Origin: Bacteroidales bacterium | Lineage (GTDB): Bacteria > Bacteroidota > Bacteroidia > Bacteroidales > ML635J-15 | Assembly (NCBI GenBank): GCA_017551515.1 | Contig: JAFZLK010000098.1 | Location: forward strand, 1-37,534 | DNA length: 37,534 nt | Direction: 5' to 3' | Part shown: one piece after another, positions 18,757 through 26,785 of the stretch | Position numbering within the stretch: position 1 is the first letter of the stretch | Layout: the number at the start of each line of letters is the position of its first letter | Notes under the pieces: model-generated | The model's input: only the letters and a program-made list of their open reading frames with translations | The model's database searches: none | Told to the model about the DNA's origin: nothing | Translations under genes and position numbers: made by a program

Positions 18757-19275
18757 CTATTCGTTGAAGAATGTCGCGAATGTTTCAGCATTGAAACCTT
18801 GTATTCTGCTGTATAACAATGAGTTTATTTTGTCTAATACTTTGCTTCTTTCGATTTCAACTGCTATGTATGTTGTGTATCTGCCATTTGTTTCGCTATA
18901 CTTTTCACAAGTCGGGGACAAGTCTTTGAGAAGAGTTTCAATTGCATCGTTGGCAACCGATTCGAAGGTTTTTATGTCTGTATTTCTGTATTTTTCAGAA
19001 TATTTGACACCCGCCGATTTTGTCTTGTCAATAATCTTTTGAGCTAATTGTGTCCTTGCTTGGTTGATGGCTTTGTCGCGTGAAAGGCTTATGCTACTGG
19101 ATGTCGCACTTGCGCTTGCACGGAAAAAAATATTGTCAGATTCTCCGTGTTCGGAGCATGGCGTTGTTATTTCTGCAGTTGGTATATCGCTTGTAATCAT
19201 GCTCTTATTGCTGTTGCATGATGACAGAGCAAGCACACAGATTATAAAAAGCGATATGTTGAGTGACAATTTCAT
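18757..19275 (-). CDS. LPP20-like lipoprotein
   Basis: 172 residues with a clear lipoprotein signal (LFIICVLALSSCNSN; LSSC lipobox, Cys20). The mature part, FFRASASATSSSISLSRDKA then INQARTQLAQKI, resembles the LPP20/FlgT-N-like fold common in Bacteroidota lipoproteins. In that pattern residues of a conserved 'A.a.a..s..lA...A...AR..la' stretch precede an alpha/beta domain. Function is unknown; an outer-membrane location is likely. It faces away from the divergent glucosaminidase gene and sits upstream of the ROK kinase promoter, so it is probably a separate transcript. Confidence 0.65.
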   Translation of the reverse strand: MKLSLNISLFIICVLALSSCNSNKSMITSDIPTAEITTPCSEHGESDNIFFRASASATSSSISLSRDKAINQARTQLAQKIIDKTKSAGVKYSEKYRNTDIKTFESVANDAIETLLKDLSPTCEKYSETNGRYTTYIAVEIERSKVLDKINSLLYSRIQGFNAETFATFFNE

Positions 19276-19389
19276 AGTGCAAGTTTACAAAAAGATTTGG
19301 TTTCAACTTTTAATTGTTGATATTTTATTTGTGTTGGGGGATTGTGGAACATATTGCATCTTTACTTTTACAATCCTAAAAACTGCGAG

Positions 19390-20352
19390 ATGAGAAGTCT
19401 GCTGATGATAGTGATAATGTTTATGTTCGTGCCGATGTGTTTTTCGCAGTCGGTACAGGAGGAGTACATAAATAAGTATTGTCAGATTGCTGTGGAGGAG
19501 ATGGGCAGGACAGGAGTGCCGGCAAGCATCACATTGGCTCAGGGCATTTTGGAGTCGGGCAGTGGAACATCTCAGCTTTCGATAAAGGGCAACAACCATT
19601 TTGGAATAAAGTGTCATTCCGACTGGACTGGCGGAAAAATGTATGTCGATGATGATGCCAAGAACGAATGTTTCCGTATGTATCACAATGCATCGGAGTC
19701 GTTTCGCGACCATTCCGACTTTCTGCGCAACAATCAACGCTATGCATCGCTGTTCAAACTGAATCCGAAGGATTACAAGGGTTGGGCTACAGGGCTGAAG
19801 AAAGCAGGCTACGCCACAAGTCCGACATACGCTACCCGTCTTGTAGAAATCATCGAGAAATACAACTTGGCGCAGTACGATTCTGGAACATTTGTGCCAG
19901 TTTCGGTGACATCAGAGGTTATTGCGTCAGCCGAAAATCCAGCGTATGGCACGGCTACTGACAAGAAGCCGGAAAGGTATTATACATCCAACGGCTTCGA
20001 ACTTAGCATGTCGGAATATTCATTGGGAACGAATAACAATACTGACTATATAGTATTGAAGTATGCAATGGACATTCAGGTTTTGTCGCGCAAATTGGGA
20101 ATGGCTCCGTGGGAGTTGTCCAAGTATAACGACTTGCCTAAAAAATATACAATTCAGCCTGGCGAGATTATATATCTGAAGCCAAAGCGTAACAAGGCGG
20201 AGAAGAAATATACGGTTCATGTTGTCCAGCGTGGCGAAACAATGCGTGACATTTCGCAGAAGTATGCAGTCAAGATCAACAAGCTGTACAAGAAGAACGG
20301 TTGGGAGCAAGGCGTTCAGCCAGTCGAAGGTTCCAAGGTAAGACTGAGGTAA
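19390..20352 (+). CDS. Secreted N-acetylglucosaminidase (FlgJ-type) with C-terminal LysM
   Basis: 320 residues from ATG 19390, chosen because it begins the signal peptide MRSLLMIVIMFMFVPMCFSQ; an upstream in-frame start would place 16 residues before it. Residues about 25-165 form a glucosaminidase domain (PF01832). The catalytic Glu lies in ITLAQGILESGSGTSQLS, and GNNHFGIKCHSDWTGG follows. The middle section has a LysM-like segment (VLSRKLGMAPWELSKYNDL). Residues about 272-320 are a canonical LysM (YTVHVVQRGETMRDISQKYA), which binds peptidoglycan. The enzyme is expected to cleave the glycan backbone of the cell wall during growth or remodelling. A hairpin-repeat patch follows directly. Confidence 0.9.
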   Translation: MRSLLMIVIMFMFVPMCFSQSVQEEYINKYCQIAVEEMGRTGVPASITLAQGILESGSGTSQLSIKGNNHFGIKCHSDWTGGKMYVDDDAKNECFRMYHNASESFRDHSDFLRNNQRYASLFKLNPKDYKGWATGLKKAGYATSPTYATRLVEIIEKYNLAQYDSGTFVPVSVTSEVIASAENPAYGTATDKKPERYYTSNGFELSMSEYSLGTNNNTDYIVLKYAMDIQVLSRKLGMAPWELSKYNDLPKKYTIQPGEIIYLKPKRNKAEKKYTVHVVQRGETMRDISQKYAVKINKLYKKNGWEQGVQPVEGSKVRLR

Positions 20353-20363
20353 AAATATTTCTA

Positions 20364-20497
20364 TGTTTCAATGGCTTCGCCGTTTCTATGCCTGTGGCGT
20401 TTTAAAGTTTCAATGGCTTCGCCTGTTTCTATGCCTTCGGCGTTTCAAAGTTTCAATGGCTTCGCCTGTTTCTATGACTTCGGCGTTTCAAAGTTTT
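20364..20497. repeat. Tandem hairpin repeats (43-bp unit)
   Basis: About three copies of a 43-bp unit, GTTTCAATGGCTTCGCC plus TGTTTCTATGCCTTCGGC plus GTTTCAAA. Each unit carries two small inverted repeats, GGCTTCGCC and GCCTTCGGC. It belongs to the same family as the patches at 10.9-11.5, 26.0 and 29.1-29.4 kb. The following 80 bp are AT-rich and include a catcaaacaatatgaaacc stretch with a relative near 29230. Confidence 0.8.
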
Positions 20498-20605
20498 TAG
20501 GTTAGTATTTTTCAAAACAATTTTGAACAGCATCAAACAATATGAAACCATTTCAAACAACTAGAAACTTTTCAAATTTTTGAATCATTGAATCAAAATT
20601 TACTC

Positions 20606-20613
20606 TACCTTTG
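20606..20613 (+). promoter_or_regulatory. -7 element for the DUF1573 gene
   Basis: TACCTTTG matches TAnnTTTG, 16 nt upstream of the ATG at 20630. A longer reading of the gene from 20588 would start upstream of this element, so the ATG at 20630 is preferred. Confidence 0.6.
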
Positions 20614-20629
20614 TAAAAAAATTATAGTC

Positions 20630-21181
20630 ATGAAAAGGATATTTTTTGTTGTTGCAATTATGTTGATTGCAGGTATGGCATTTTCACAGGAGAATGCTCC
20701 GAAGAAAGAAAAAAAAGAAAAGGCCCAGACAGAAAAAGTTGAGAAGCGTTCAAGCATTCTGTTTGACAAGTTGGTTCACGATTTCGGTACAATGGAAAAG
20801 GGCGGAGATGCAAGCTGTGTTTTCACCTTCAAGAATGTGACCAAGAAACCTGTTACGTTGACGAATGTAAAGACTTCGTGCGGTTGTACTGCTGCCGATT
20901 GGCCAAAAGAACCGATAGCAAAGAAGAAAAAAGGTTCAATCAGGGTTAAATATGACAGCAATAGGATTGGTAAGTTCACAAAAACCATAAAGGTTTATAT
21001 TGATGGGGAAGAAAATCCTATCCAGCTAGAAATAAAAGGTACAATAGTTTCTACAAATGCAAATGATGTGAAGGCTGCCCCTGTAGAAAAAAAGATTGAA
21101 GCTGTTGATAAGAAAGTGGAAAAGGCTAATCCCCAGCTAAATGAAATTAAGAGGGAAGAAGTCAAGTCCGATAAGAAGTAA
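20630..21181 (+). CDS. DUF1573 secreted protein
   Basis: 183 residues from ATG 20630, which opens a signal peptide (MKRIFFVVAIMLIAGMAFSQ). After a lysine-rich linker, residues about 45-140 form the DUF1573 domain, an immunoglobulin-like ASPM/Hydin-type fold. It has the hallmark phrases HDFGTMEKGGDASCVFTFKN and VKTSCGCTAADWPKEPI. The C-terminal 40 residues are charged and probably flexible. The role is unknown; proteins of this family are abundant periplasmic or surface proteins in Bacteroidota. The aminotransferase gene starts 34 nt downstream on the same strand and may be co-transcribed. Confidence 0.85.
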   Translation: MKRIFFVVAIMLIAGMAFSQENAPKKEKKEKAQTEKVEKRSSILFDKLVHDFGTMEKGGDASCVFTFKNVTKKPVTLTNVKTSCGCTAADWPKEPIAKKKKGSIRVKYDSNRIGKFTKTIKVYIDGEENPIQLEIKGTIVSTNANDVKAAPVEKKIEAVDKKVEKANPQLNEIKREEVKSDKK

Positions 21182-21215
21182 AAAAGTTTTAACACAATAA
21201 ATATAATTAAAAGAT

Positions 21216-22415
21216 ATGCCACAGATATCAGAAAAAGGAAAAAACATGCCGTCGTCGCCAATTCGTAAGCTCGTTCCTTACGCAGACGCAGCAAAAGCAA
21301 GAGGTGTAAAGGTTTATCATCTTAACATCGGTCAGCCCGACATTAAGACTCCAGAAGTCGCTTTGGAGGCAGTAAAGAATATGACCGACAAGGTTATAGC
21401 ATACAGCCATACTGCAGGAAACATTTCTTACAGAAAGAAATTGGCTGCATTCTACCAGAAAATCGGTATCAACGTTACTGAAAACGATATGCTCATTACA
21501 ACTGGTGGTTCCGAAGCTATAGTCTTTGCATTTATGACAACACTAAACCTCGGTGATGAGGTTATTGTTCCAGAACCTTTCTACGCAAACTACAACGGTT
21601 TTGCAATGCAGGCTGGTGTTGTTATTAAGCCTATCACTTCAAGCATAAAGAACGATTTTGCACTTCCATCAATTGACGAGTTCGAGAAGGTTATTACACC
21701 TAAGACCAAAGGTATTGTAATCTGCAATCCTAACAACCCGACTGGTTACCTTTATTCAAAGGAAGAACTCCTGCAGTTGGCAGAAATCGTTAAGAAGCAC
21801 GACCTTTACCTATATGCTGATGAGGTTTACCGTGAATTCTGCTATGATGGTCACAAGCACTTCTCGACAATGCACATTCCAGGAATCGAGCAGAATGTAA
21901 TCATGATGGACTCGGTTTCGAAACGTTACAGCATGTGCGGTGTACGCGTTGGTTGCATGGTAACAAAGAACAAGGAAGTTATTGCAACTGCTACCAAGTT
22001 TGCTCAGGCTCGTCTTTGTCCGCCGTCATTCGGTCAGGTAGCTGCTGAAGCTGCTATCGATACTCCCGACCAGTACTTCCACGAAGTTTACGAAGAATAC
22101 ATTGCTCGTCGTAACTTTATGGTTAAGGGCTTGAACGAAATACCAGGTGTATATTGCCCGAATCCTAAGGGTGCTTTCTACACAGTAGTTAAGCTTCCAA
22201 TCGACGATTCCGACAAGTTTGCAAAGTGGATGCTTGAAGAATTCCAGTACAACGGACAGACTGTAATGGTTGCACCAGCAACTGGCTTCTACAACACTCC
22301 GGGACTTGGCAAGAACGAAGTCCGCGTTGCGTATGTCCTCAAGATTGAAGACCTCAAGAATGCAATCGAGGTTTTAAAGCATGCTTTGGAAGTATATCCG
22401 GGCAGAACAATGTAA
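21216..22415 (+). CDS. Class I/II PLP-dependent aminotransferase (aspartate aminotransferase-like)
   Basis: 399 residues, the usual length of fold-type I aminotransferases. Recognisable features are HLNIGQPDIKTP near the N-terminus, the cofactor-phosphate segment ITTGGSEAIVFAF, CNPNNPTGYLYSKEEL, the Asp of LYADEVYREF that contacts the pyridine ring, and the PLP Schiff-base lysine K236 in DSVSKRYSMCGVRVG. NEVRVAYVL holds the C-terminal substrate-carboxylate arginine. It transfers amino groups between amino acids and 2-oxoglutarate. The exact donor (Asp, aromatic or branched-chain) is not determined by the sequence. A rho-independent terminator follows. Confidence 0.9.
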   Translation: MPQISEKGKNMPSSPIRKLVPYADAAKARGVKVYHLNIGQPDIKTPEVALEAVKNMTDKVIAYSHTAGNISYRKKLAAFYQKIGINVTENDMLITTGGSEAIVFAFMTTLNLGDEVIVPEPFYANYNGFAMQAGVVIKPITSSIKNDFALPSIDEFEKVITPKTKGIVICNPNNPTGYLYSKEELLQLAEIVKKHDLYLYADEVYREFCYDGHKHFSTMHIPGIEQNVIMMDSVSKRYSMCGVRVGCMVTKNKEVIATATKFAQARLCPPSFGQVAAEAAIDTPDQYFHEVYEEYIARRNFMVKGLNEIPGVYCPNPKGAFYTVVKLPIDDSDKFAKWMLEEFQYNGQTVMVAPATGFYNTPGLGKNEVRVAYVLKIEDLKNAIEVLKHALEVYPGRTM

Positions 22416-22435
22416 GAATCATATCATTGCTAAAT

Positions 22436-22462
22436 AAAGCCGTCCTCGTGGCGGCTTTTTTA
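22436..22462 (+). terminator. Rho-independent terminator after the aminotransferase gene
   Basis: Stem AAAGCCG (22436-22442) pairs with CGGCTTT (22452-22458), followed by T residues. It lies between convergent genes and overlaps the last codons of the minus-strand glycosyltransferase. Confidence 0.75.
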
Positions 22463-24082
22463 TTGCTTTTCAGCAAAGAATTCTTCTGGATTTGCGCATA
22501 CTATTGTGTCCGATAGTGTGCAAACCGAAATTCTACCATTGTCGGCAATCCTATTCAGACGACCAAGCACATCCTTGCGTTCGTCAAATTTATCACGGAA
22601 AACTTGGTTTTCAACAACAATATAGTCAAAATCCCAAGTGAGTGCTGGTTTTACAATCTTTTCCTTGTGCCACATTACCGAAAATCCCTTGCGTTTCATT
22701 TGTATGAAAGAACCATTCTGCGGATAAGCATATAGCGATAGAATCTTTGTATTGCGTGGAATGTTCAGCGAATCAAGGAATTGGTCTGCACCATCAAAGT
22801 TAAGGTAGGTCTTGTATGCACCGTCTTCTATCCAGCGGCGGCTAGATTGAGTTTCATTCACATTGGAAATCATGAAGAAACACAACACACACAAGGCAAC
22901 AAGGCAGATTCCTCCCGTCACATAATTATTTATACGAGGCAATGCGCCAAGCATAAATGCAAAGAGCATCATTATTGGCAAGAAGAATGTATCAACGAAA
23001 TAGTAGTCGTGGTTTGGAAACTGCCTTATCATGGCAACTAAGAATAGCAGGCATCCGAACAGATATATAATAGGTATGAGCCATATTGTGAGTTGCTTTT
23101 TCTTTGCTTTTCCGTCTTTGTTGCCCCTAAGTTTCATTATTAACTTGACAATACCTGCAATTACTGCCAATCCGGCAAGCACTTCGAAAATGCGATAATG
23201 TAATTTCTGGAAATATTGGTATTCCCAGTTGTTTTTTGCATCGTTGAGAAAATCACGGAAGTCGTCAAGGTTGTCGGCTGGCATAAGTTCGTTGAGGAAT
23301 AGTGAGCCGTATTCGCTTCGAAGATGCGAGTTCCAGAGCATATATGCGATGATGAGTGCAAACGATATTATTACGCTCGGCAGTTTGTCTGCAAAAGTGC
23401 TTTCCTTGCGGAAAATCCTTAAGAGTTCAAATCCCAGTACGGCAATAAGTTCGATGGCGAAACTTGTACGCATAAGTGTGGCAATTGCCATGAGTAGTAT
23501 CCCCAAGTGGAAAAATTTCTTTTTGCCATCCTTTACATATTTTATGTATGCCCACATTCCGACAACACCTATTGCAAATGCTGGTATTCCGGGCAGGAAT
23601 CCGTTGAAATAGTAGGCGTAAACAGGAGCGGTCATTGCTATTGCGGTGACGAACAATGACTTCTGGAAATCTTCCGTTATTAGGAACGACATTTTATACA
23701 GGAAAAATAGTCCGATGAAGCTGCAAATCATTGTCCATAATCGGAAAACCCATGGCGATGTCGTTCCGAATAGTTTCATTAGTAATGCGACAATGTACTC
23801 GTGTATTGGAAAATCGACTGAAGTAATGGTTGTGTCGTAGGCTTCTTCCCACCATCCGGGGAACTGCTTGTTGTAAATCATGGTTTCGGGATGGAACAGG
23901 TCGAAGCCGTTGTCAAGAAATCCGATTGCAAGTGCATATCTGTCGTCTTGCGCCCATGCGTGAATAAATGCGGGAAATTCGTTCAGATACTTGAATTGTA
24001 TTCCGAAGCCCAATGCAATTATGAAGGTCGCAGCAATCAAGTACCCTTTTGCATTTATTTTTCCGTAGTCTATGAGTTTCAT
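22460..24082 (-). CDS. GT39-like polytopic membrane glycosyltransferase
   Basis: 540 residues from ATG 24082. About ten hydrophobic helices begin with YLIAATFIIALGFGIQF. The first periplasmic loop has acidic HAWAQDDRYALAIGFLDNGF and DTTITSVDFPIHEYIVALLM, similar to the Asp-containing loop of GT39/PMT and ArnT-like enzymes that use polyprenyl-phosphate sugars. The C-terminal 100 residues form a soluble domain (LSLYAYPQNGSFIQM). The acceptor is unknown. The frame stays open upstream to 24436, but that extension would run antiparallel-frame through serA and across a terminator. Two -7 elements lie just upstream of the ATG at 24082, so the short form is chosen. Confidence 0.75.
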   Translation of the reverse strand: MKLIDYGKINAKGYLIAATFIIALGFGIQFKYLNEFPAFIHAWAQDDRYALAIGFLDNGFDLFHPETMIYNKQFPGWWEEAYDTTITSVDFPIHEYIVALLMKLFGTTSPWVFRLWTMICSFIGLFFLYKMSFLITEDFQKSLFVTAIAMTAPVYAYYFNGFLPGIPAFAIGVVGMWAYIKYVKDGKKKFFHLGILLMAIATLMRTSFAIELIAVLGFELLRIFRKESTFADKLPSVIISFALIIAYMLWNSHLRSEYGSLFLNELMPADNLDDFRDFLNDAKNNWEYQYFQKLHYRIFEVLAGLAVIAGIVKLIMKLRGNKDGKAKKKQLTIWLIPIIYLFGCLLFLVAMIRQFPNHDYYFVDTFFLPIMMLFAFMLGALPRINNYVTGGICLVALCVLCFFMISNVNETQSSRRWIEDGAYKTYLNFDGADQFLDSLNIPRNTKILSLYAYPQNGSFIQMKRKGFSVMWHKEKIVKPALTWDFDYIVVENQVFRDKFDERKDVLGRLNRIADNGRISVCTLSDTIVCANPEEFFAEKQ

Positions 24083-24104
24083 CGGCAAATGTAATGGTAG
24101 CGTG

Positions 24105-24112
24105 CAAATGTA
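24105..24112 (-). promoter_or_regulatory. -7 element of the glycosyltransferase gene
   Basis: TACATTTG on the minus strand, repeated identically at 24093-24086. The upstream copy leaves a leader of about 16 nt and fits better. No good -33 element is visible. Confidence 0.5.
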
Positions 24113-24114
24113 AC

Positions 24115-24144
24115 AAAAAAAGCCACTCGTAAGTGGCTTTTTTA
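24115..24144 (-). terminator. Strong terminator after serA
   Basis: A perfect 12-bp stem (24116-24127 with 24132-24143, core GCCACT/AGTGGC) has a 4-nt loop and is flanked by A and T runs, so it could work in both directions. It separates serA from the downstream glycosyltransferase gene. Confidence 0.9.
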
Positions 24145-24161
24145 TTGTCAACAAAACAAGA

Positions 24162-25085
24162 TTACTTGTTAAGTCTGAATCTTTCGTTGCCGTTCTCGAA
24201 GTAGTCAACAATCTGGTTGATTGCTGCGATACCTGCGTTAACGTTTGCTTCTTCAGTCTGAGCACCAAGTTTCTTCGGGGTGAAGAATACGCGGTCAGCG
24301 TAGTTTTCCTTGAGTTCAGCAGCGCATTCTGGAGCAACATCTGCCATATACTTGAAGTCTGGCCTTTCGGCGAGTATCTTCTTGAGGTCGTCTTCATCGA
24401 TGACTTCCTTACGAGCGGTATTGATGAGGGTTGCACCCTTAGGCATCTTACCGATTTTGCTCATGTTAATCGACTTCTTTGTTTCGTCGTTAGCCGGGCA
24501 GTGGAGCGAAATGTAGTGGCAGGTGCCAAACAGGTCATCGAGGTTGGTGCACTGCTTTGCGCCAGTCGATTCAATCTGTTCCTTTGTGAGGAATGGGTCG
24601 TATGCAACTACTTCCATGCCGAATCCCATAGCGTACTTTCCGAGGAGGCGACCAACGTTTCCGTAGCCGTAGATTCCGAGTTTCTTTCCGTGGATTTCCG
24701 AACCCGACTTTCCATTGTAGTTGTTTCTTGCAGCCATAATCATAAGACCTATAGCAAGTTCAGCAACTGCATTTGAGTTCTGACCTGGGGTGTTCATTGC
24801 AACTACATTGCAGGCTGTTGCTGCGTTGAGGTCGATGTTGTCGAAACCTGCACCTGCTCTAACGATAATCTTGAGGTTCTTGCCTGCTTCGATAACTTCC
24901 TTGTCTGCAACATCGCTTCTGATGATCATTGCGTCAACATCTGCTACAGCAGCCAAAAGTTTGTCTTTGGTTCCGTACTTTTCAAGTAAAATTACCTCGT
25001 ATCCAGCAGCTTTTGCTTTTGCCTGGATGCCGTCAACTGCTTCTTTTGCAAACGGTTTGTCGGTTGCTACTAAAACCTTTTTCAT
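24162..25085 (-). CDS. serA: D-3-phosphoglycerate dehydrogenase
   Basis: 307 residues, the short form without ACT domain. The enzyme oxidises 3-phosphoglycerate with NAD+, the first step of serine synthesis. The NAD-binding Rossmann motif is GKKLGIYGYGNVGRLLGKYA; RAGAGFDNIDLNAA and NTPGQNSNAVAELAIGL mark the D-2-hydroxyacid dehydrogenase family; the substrate arginine lies in INTARKEVIDE. The position that is His in most relatives (TPHxGA) reads FFTPKKLGAQT, a form I recall as normal for Bacteroides serA homologues. No serC lies next to it, although serC-serA pairing is common in this group. It is followed by a strong terminator and preceded by a -7 element. Confidence 0.9.
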   Translation of the reverse strand: MKKVLVATDKPFAKEAVDGIQAKAKAAGYEVILLEKYGTKDKLLAAVADVDAMIIRSDVADKEVIEAGKNLKIIVRAGAGFDNIDLNAATACNVVAMNTPGQNSNAVAELAIGLMIMAARNNYNGKSGSEIHGKKLGIYGYGNVGRLLGKYAMGFGMEVVAYDPFLTKEQIESTGAKQCTNLDDLFGTCHYISLHCPANDETKKSINMSKIGKMPKGATLINTARKEVIDEDDLKKILAERPDFKYMADVAPECAAELKENYADRVFFTPKKLGAQTEEANVNAGIAAINQIVDYFENGNERFRLNK

Positions 25086-25135
25086 TTCAATCTTGTGTTT
25101 AAAATTTTTATTAATGTTCTGATTTTAAAGTTCGG

Positions 25136-25143
25136 CAAAGATA
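25136..25143 (-). promoter_or_regulatory. -7 element of serA
   Basis: TATCTTTG on the minus strand, 50 nt upstream of the serA ATG. No convincing -33 element. Confidence 0.55.
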
Positions 25144-25218
25144 TATAATATTTACGAAGTACGAAGAAGGATTGACTAATTAAAAATTTGTAAAAATCGT
25201 CAATCTAAAATATTATTG

Positions 25219-25226
25219 TATTTTTG
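25219..25226 (+). promoter_or_regulatory. -7 element of the AMP nucleosidase gene
   Basis: TATTTTTG matches TAnnTTTG. It overlaps a possible GTG start at 25226, so translation should begin at the ATG at 25241. Confidence 0.6.
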
Positions 25227-25240
25227 TGAAAAGTTTAATC

Positions 25241-26011
25241 ATGAAGACAAAAGAAGAAATTGTAAGCGACTGGCTTCCGCGATATACAGGAAAGACATTG
25301 GAAAGTTTTGGTGAATATATCCTGCTGACAAATTTTCAGCTGTATGTTGATTTGTTTGCCGAATGGAACAATGTTCCTGTAGATGGACTTGACAGAAATA
25401 TGCCAAGTGCCACCGTTGATGGGATAACCATAATAAATTTTGGCATGGGAAGTCCCAATGCAGCAATAATAATGGACTTGCTTAGCGCGATAGCACCTAA
25501 GGCTGTGCTATTTCTCGGCAAATGTGGCGGACTGAAAGCGAAGAATAAGCTCGGTGATTTGATTCTGCCGATTGCAGCAATACGTAGCGAAGGTACATCA
25601 AACGATTATCTGCCGCCTGAAGTGCCTGCATTGCCGGCATTTATGCTTCAGCGTGCGGTGTCGACTTCCATTAGGGATAATGGACACGACTACTGGACAG
25701 GAACGGTGTTTACAACAAACCGCAGGGTATGGGAATATGACGAGCGTTTCAAGAAGTACCTTATTAAAACTCGCGCTATGGCTGTTGATATGGAAACGGC
25801 GACAATATTCATCGTAGGTTTTGCTAATGAAATTCCGTGCGGTGCATTGTTGCTTGTCAGCGACCAGCCTATGGTTTCTTCGGGAGTAAAGACTGAGGCA
25901 AGCGACAAGAAGGTAACTCAGCAATTTGTGCACGACCATTTAAAGATAGGTATAGATTCGTTGAGGATTATAAAGAGGGGTGGTTCGTCGGTGAAACATT
26001 TGAAATTTTAG
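25241..26011 (+). CDS. amn: AMP nucleosidase (short Bacteroidota form)
   Basis: 256 residues. It belongs to the nucleoside phosphorylase fold: ITIINFGMGSPNAAIIMDLL holds the phosphate-site glycine, VLFLGKCGGLKAKNKLGDLI follows, AVDMETATIFIVGF is the base/ribose site with the conserved Met-Glu, and LLLVSDQPM carries the catalytic-type Asp. AMP nucleosidase hydrolyses AMP to adenine and ribose 5-phosphate and helps balance adenylate pools. The longer proteobacterial Amn has an extra N-terminal domain that is absent here. It is a monocistronic unit, followed by a hairpin-repeat patch. Confidence 0.85.
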   Translation: MKTKEEIVSDWLPRYTGKTLESFGEYILLTNFQLYVDLFAEWNNVPVDGLDRNMPSATVDGITIINFGMGSPNAAIIMDLLSAIAPKAVLFLGKCGGLKAKNKLGDLILPIAAIRSEGTSNDYLPPEVPALPAFMLQRAVSTSIRDNGHDYWTGTVFTTNRRVWEYDERFKKYLIKTRAMAVDMETATIFIVGFANEIPCGALLLVSDQPMVSSGVKTEASDKKVTQQFVHDHLKIGIDSLRIIKRGGSSVKHLKF

Positions 26012-26100
26012 GGCTGCGCCTGTTTATATGTTTCTAGGTTTCTATGGCTTCGCCGTTTCTAATTGTTTTTGGTTTATGGGTTTCTAAGTTTCAGGTTGTT
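26010..26100. repeat. Short hairpin-repeat patch
   Basis: Degenerate units such as GGGCTGCGCC and GTTTCTATGGCTTCGCC (26036 onward) sit between amn and the next gene, ending in a ggttgtttgatgttgttg stretch. That stretch is the reverse complement of the aacaacatcaaacaac sequence near 29240. Confidence 0.7.
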
Positions 26101-26178
26101 TGATGTTGTTGATACGCAATGCCCTGTGTCTTTACATATTGTAGCTGTCAAATATTGAAAAAATATGGAGGATTTTTG

Positions 26179-26781
26179 ATGAGAAGAATTGTTTATATAT
26201 GTTTTATGGTTGCAGTTTCTGCTGGTTGCTTTGCGCAGAACGCCAGTGAGAATGCTAAGATTGCGGAAATACGCAAGATGTACGACAGCGAGATGGAATG
26301 GATAAACATCATGCTTGGAGACGAAACGATTCCCGATGATTACATTACTGCTAAGGTAAGGCATAACCTTGCTGGCACAGGTCAGGCGGAGGAAACGATA
26401 GAGTTTTTTTTCAATGATGATTTTGATGAGGAGGTCGGCAAAGATGTGTCGTATCTGGATTTTGTGCGCAAAACTACTGTCTATATAATTGCCGAAGGCA
26501 AGTCTTACGAGGAGTTCTTATATGACGATGCCGGTCTTCCTGCATTCTATTATACGTTTTTCACGACTTATATGGAAGATGGAGGACATTATGTGGAAAA
26601 GTGTGTCGAGATTCGTGCCTATTACGACAAAGGTGTGCAATTCCATACAATTTGCAAGGTGGGAAACGACAAGTCGTCGTTGAAGGAAGCGCCACTTACA
26701 GAAGAACTAGAAAATCAACTTTTCTTCGGATTTTTACAATTTGGGAAGTTGAAGGATGCGTTAAATGGCATGCTGAATTGA
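26179..26781 (+). CDS. Secreted protein of unknown function
   Basis: 200 residues from ATG 26179. A good Shine-Dalgarno (GGAGGA, 26167-26172) lies 6 nt before this ATG, and the signal peptide MRRIVYICFMVAVSAGCFAQ starts here; an in-frame upstream start would bury both. The mature protein is acidic and mostly beta by pattern (VRHNLAGTGQAEETIEFFFN, KCVEIRAYYDKGVQFHTICK). No domain is recognised. It ends 4 nt from the convergent stop of the next gene. A strong Shine-Dalgarno is unusual in this phylum, so efficient translation is possible. Confidence 0.7.
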   Translation: MRRIVYICFMVAVSAGCFAQNASENAKIAEIRKMYDSEMEWINIMLGDETIPDDYITAKVRHNLAGTGQAEETIEFFFNDDFDEEVGKDVSYLDFVRKTTVYIIAEGKSYEEFLYDDAGLPAFYYTFFTTYMEDGGHYVEKCVEIRAYYDKGVQFHTICKVGNDKSSLKEAPLTEELENQLFFGFLQFGKLKDALNGMLN

Positions 26782-26785
26782 AAGG

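Noticed and set aside
24083..24436. N-terminal extension of the glycosyltransferase by 118 residues
   Set aside because: It would overlap serA in another frame, cross a strong terminator and lie upstream of the -7 elements; the peptide shows no membrane or domain character.
24162..25085. Loss of the catalytic histidine in SerA (TPKKLGAQT)
   Set aside because: The same Lys-Lys form is, as I recall, normal in Bacteroides homologues, so it is a family trait rather than a local defect.
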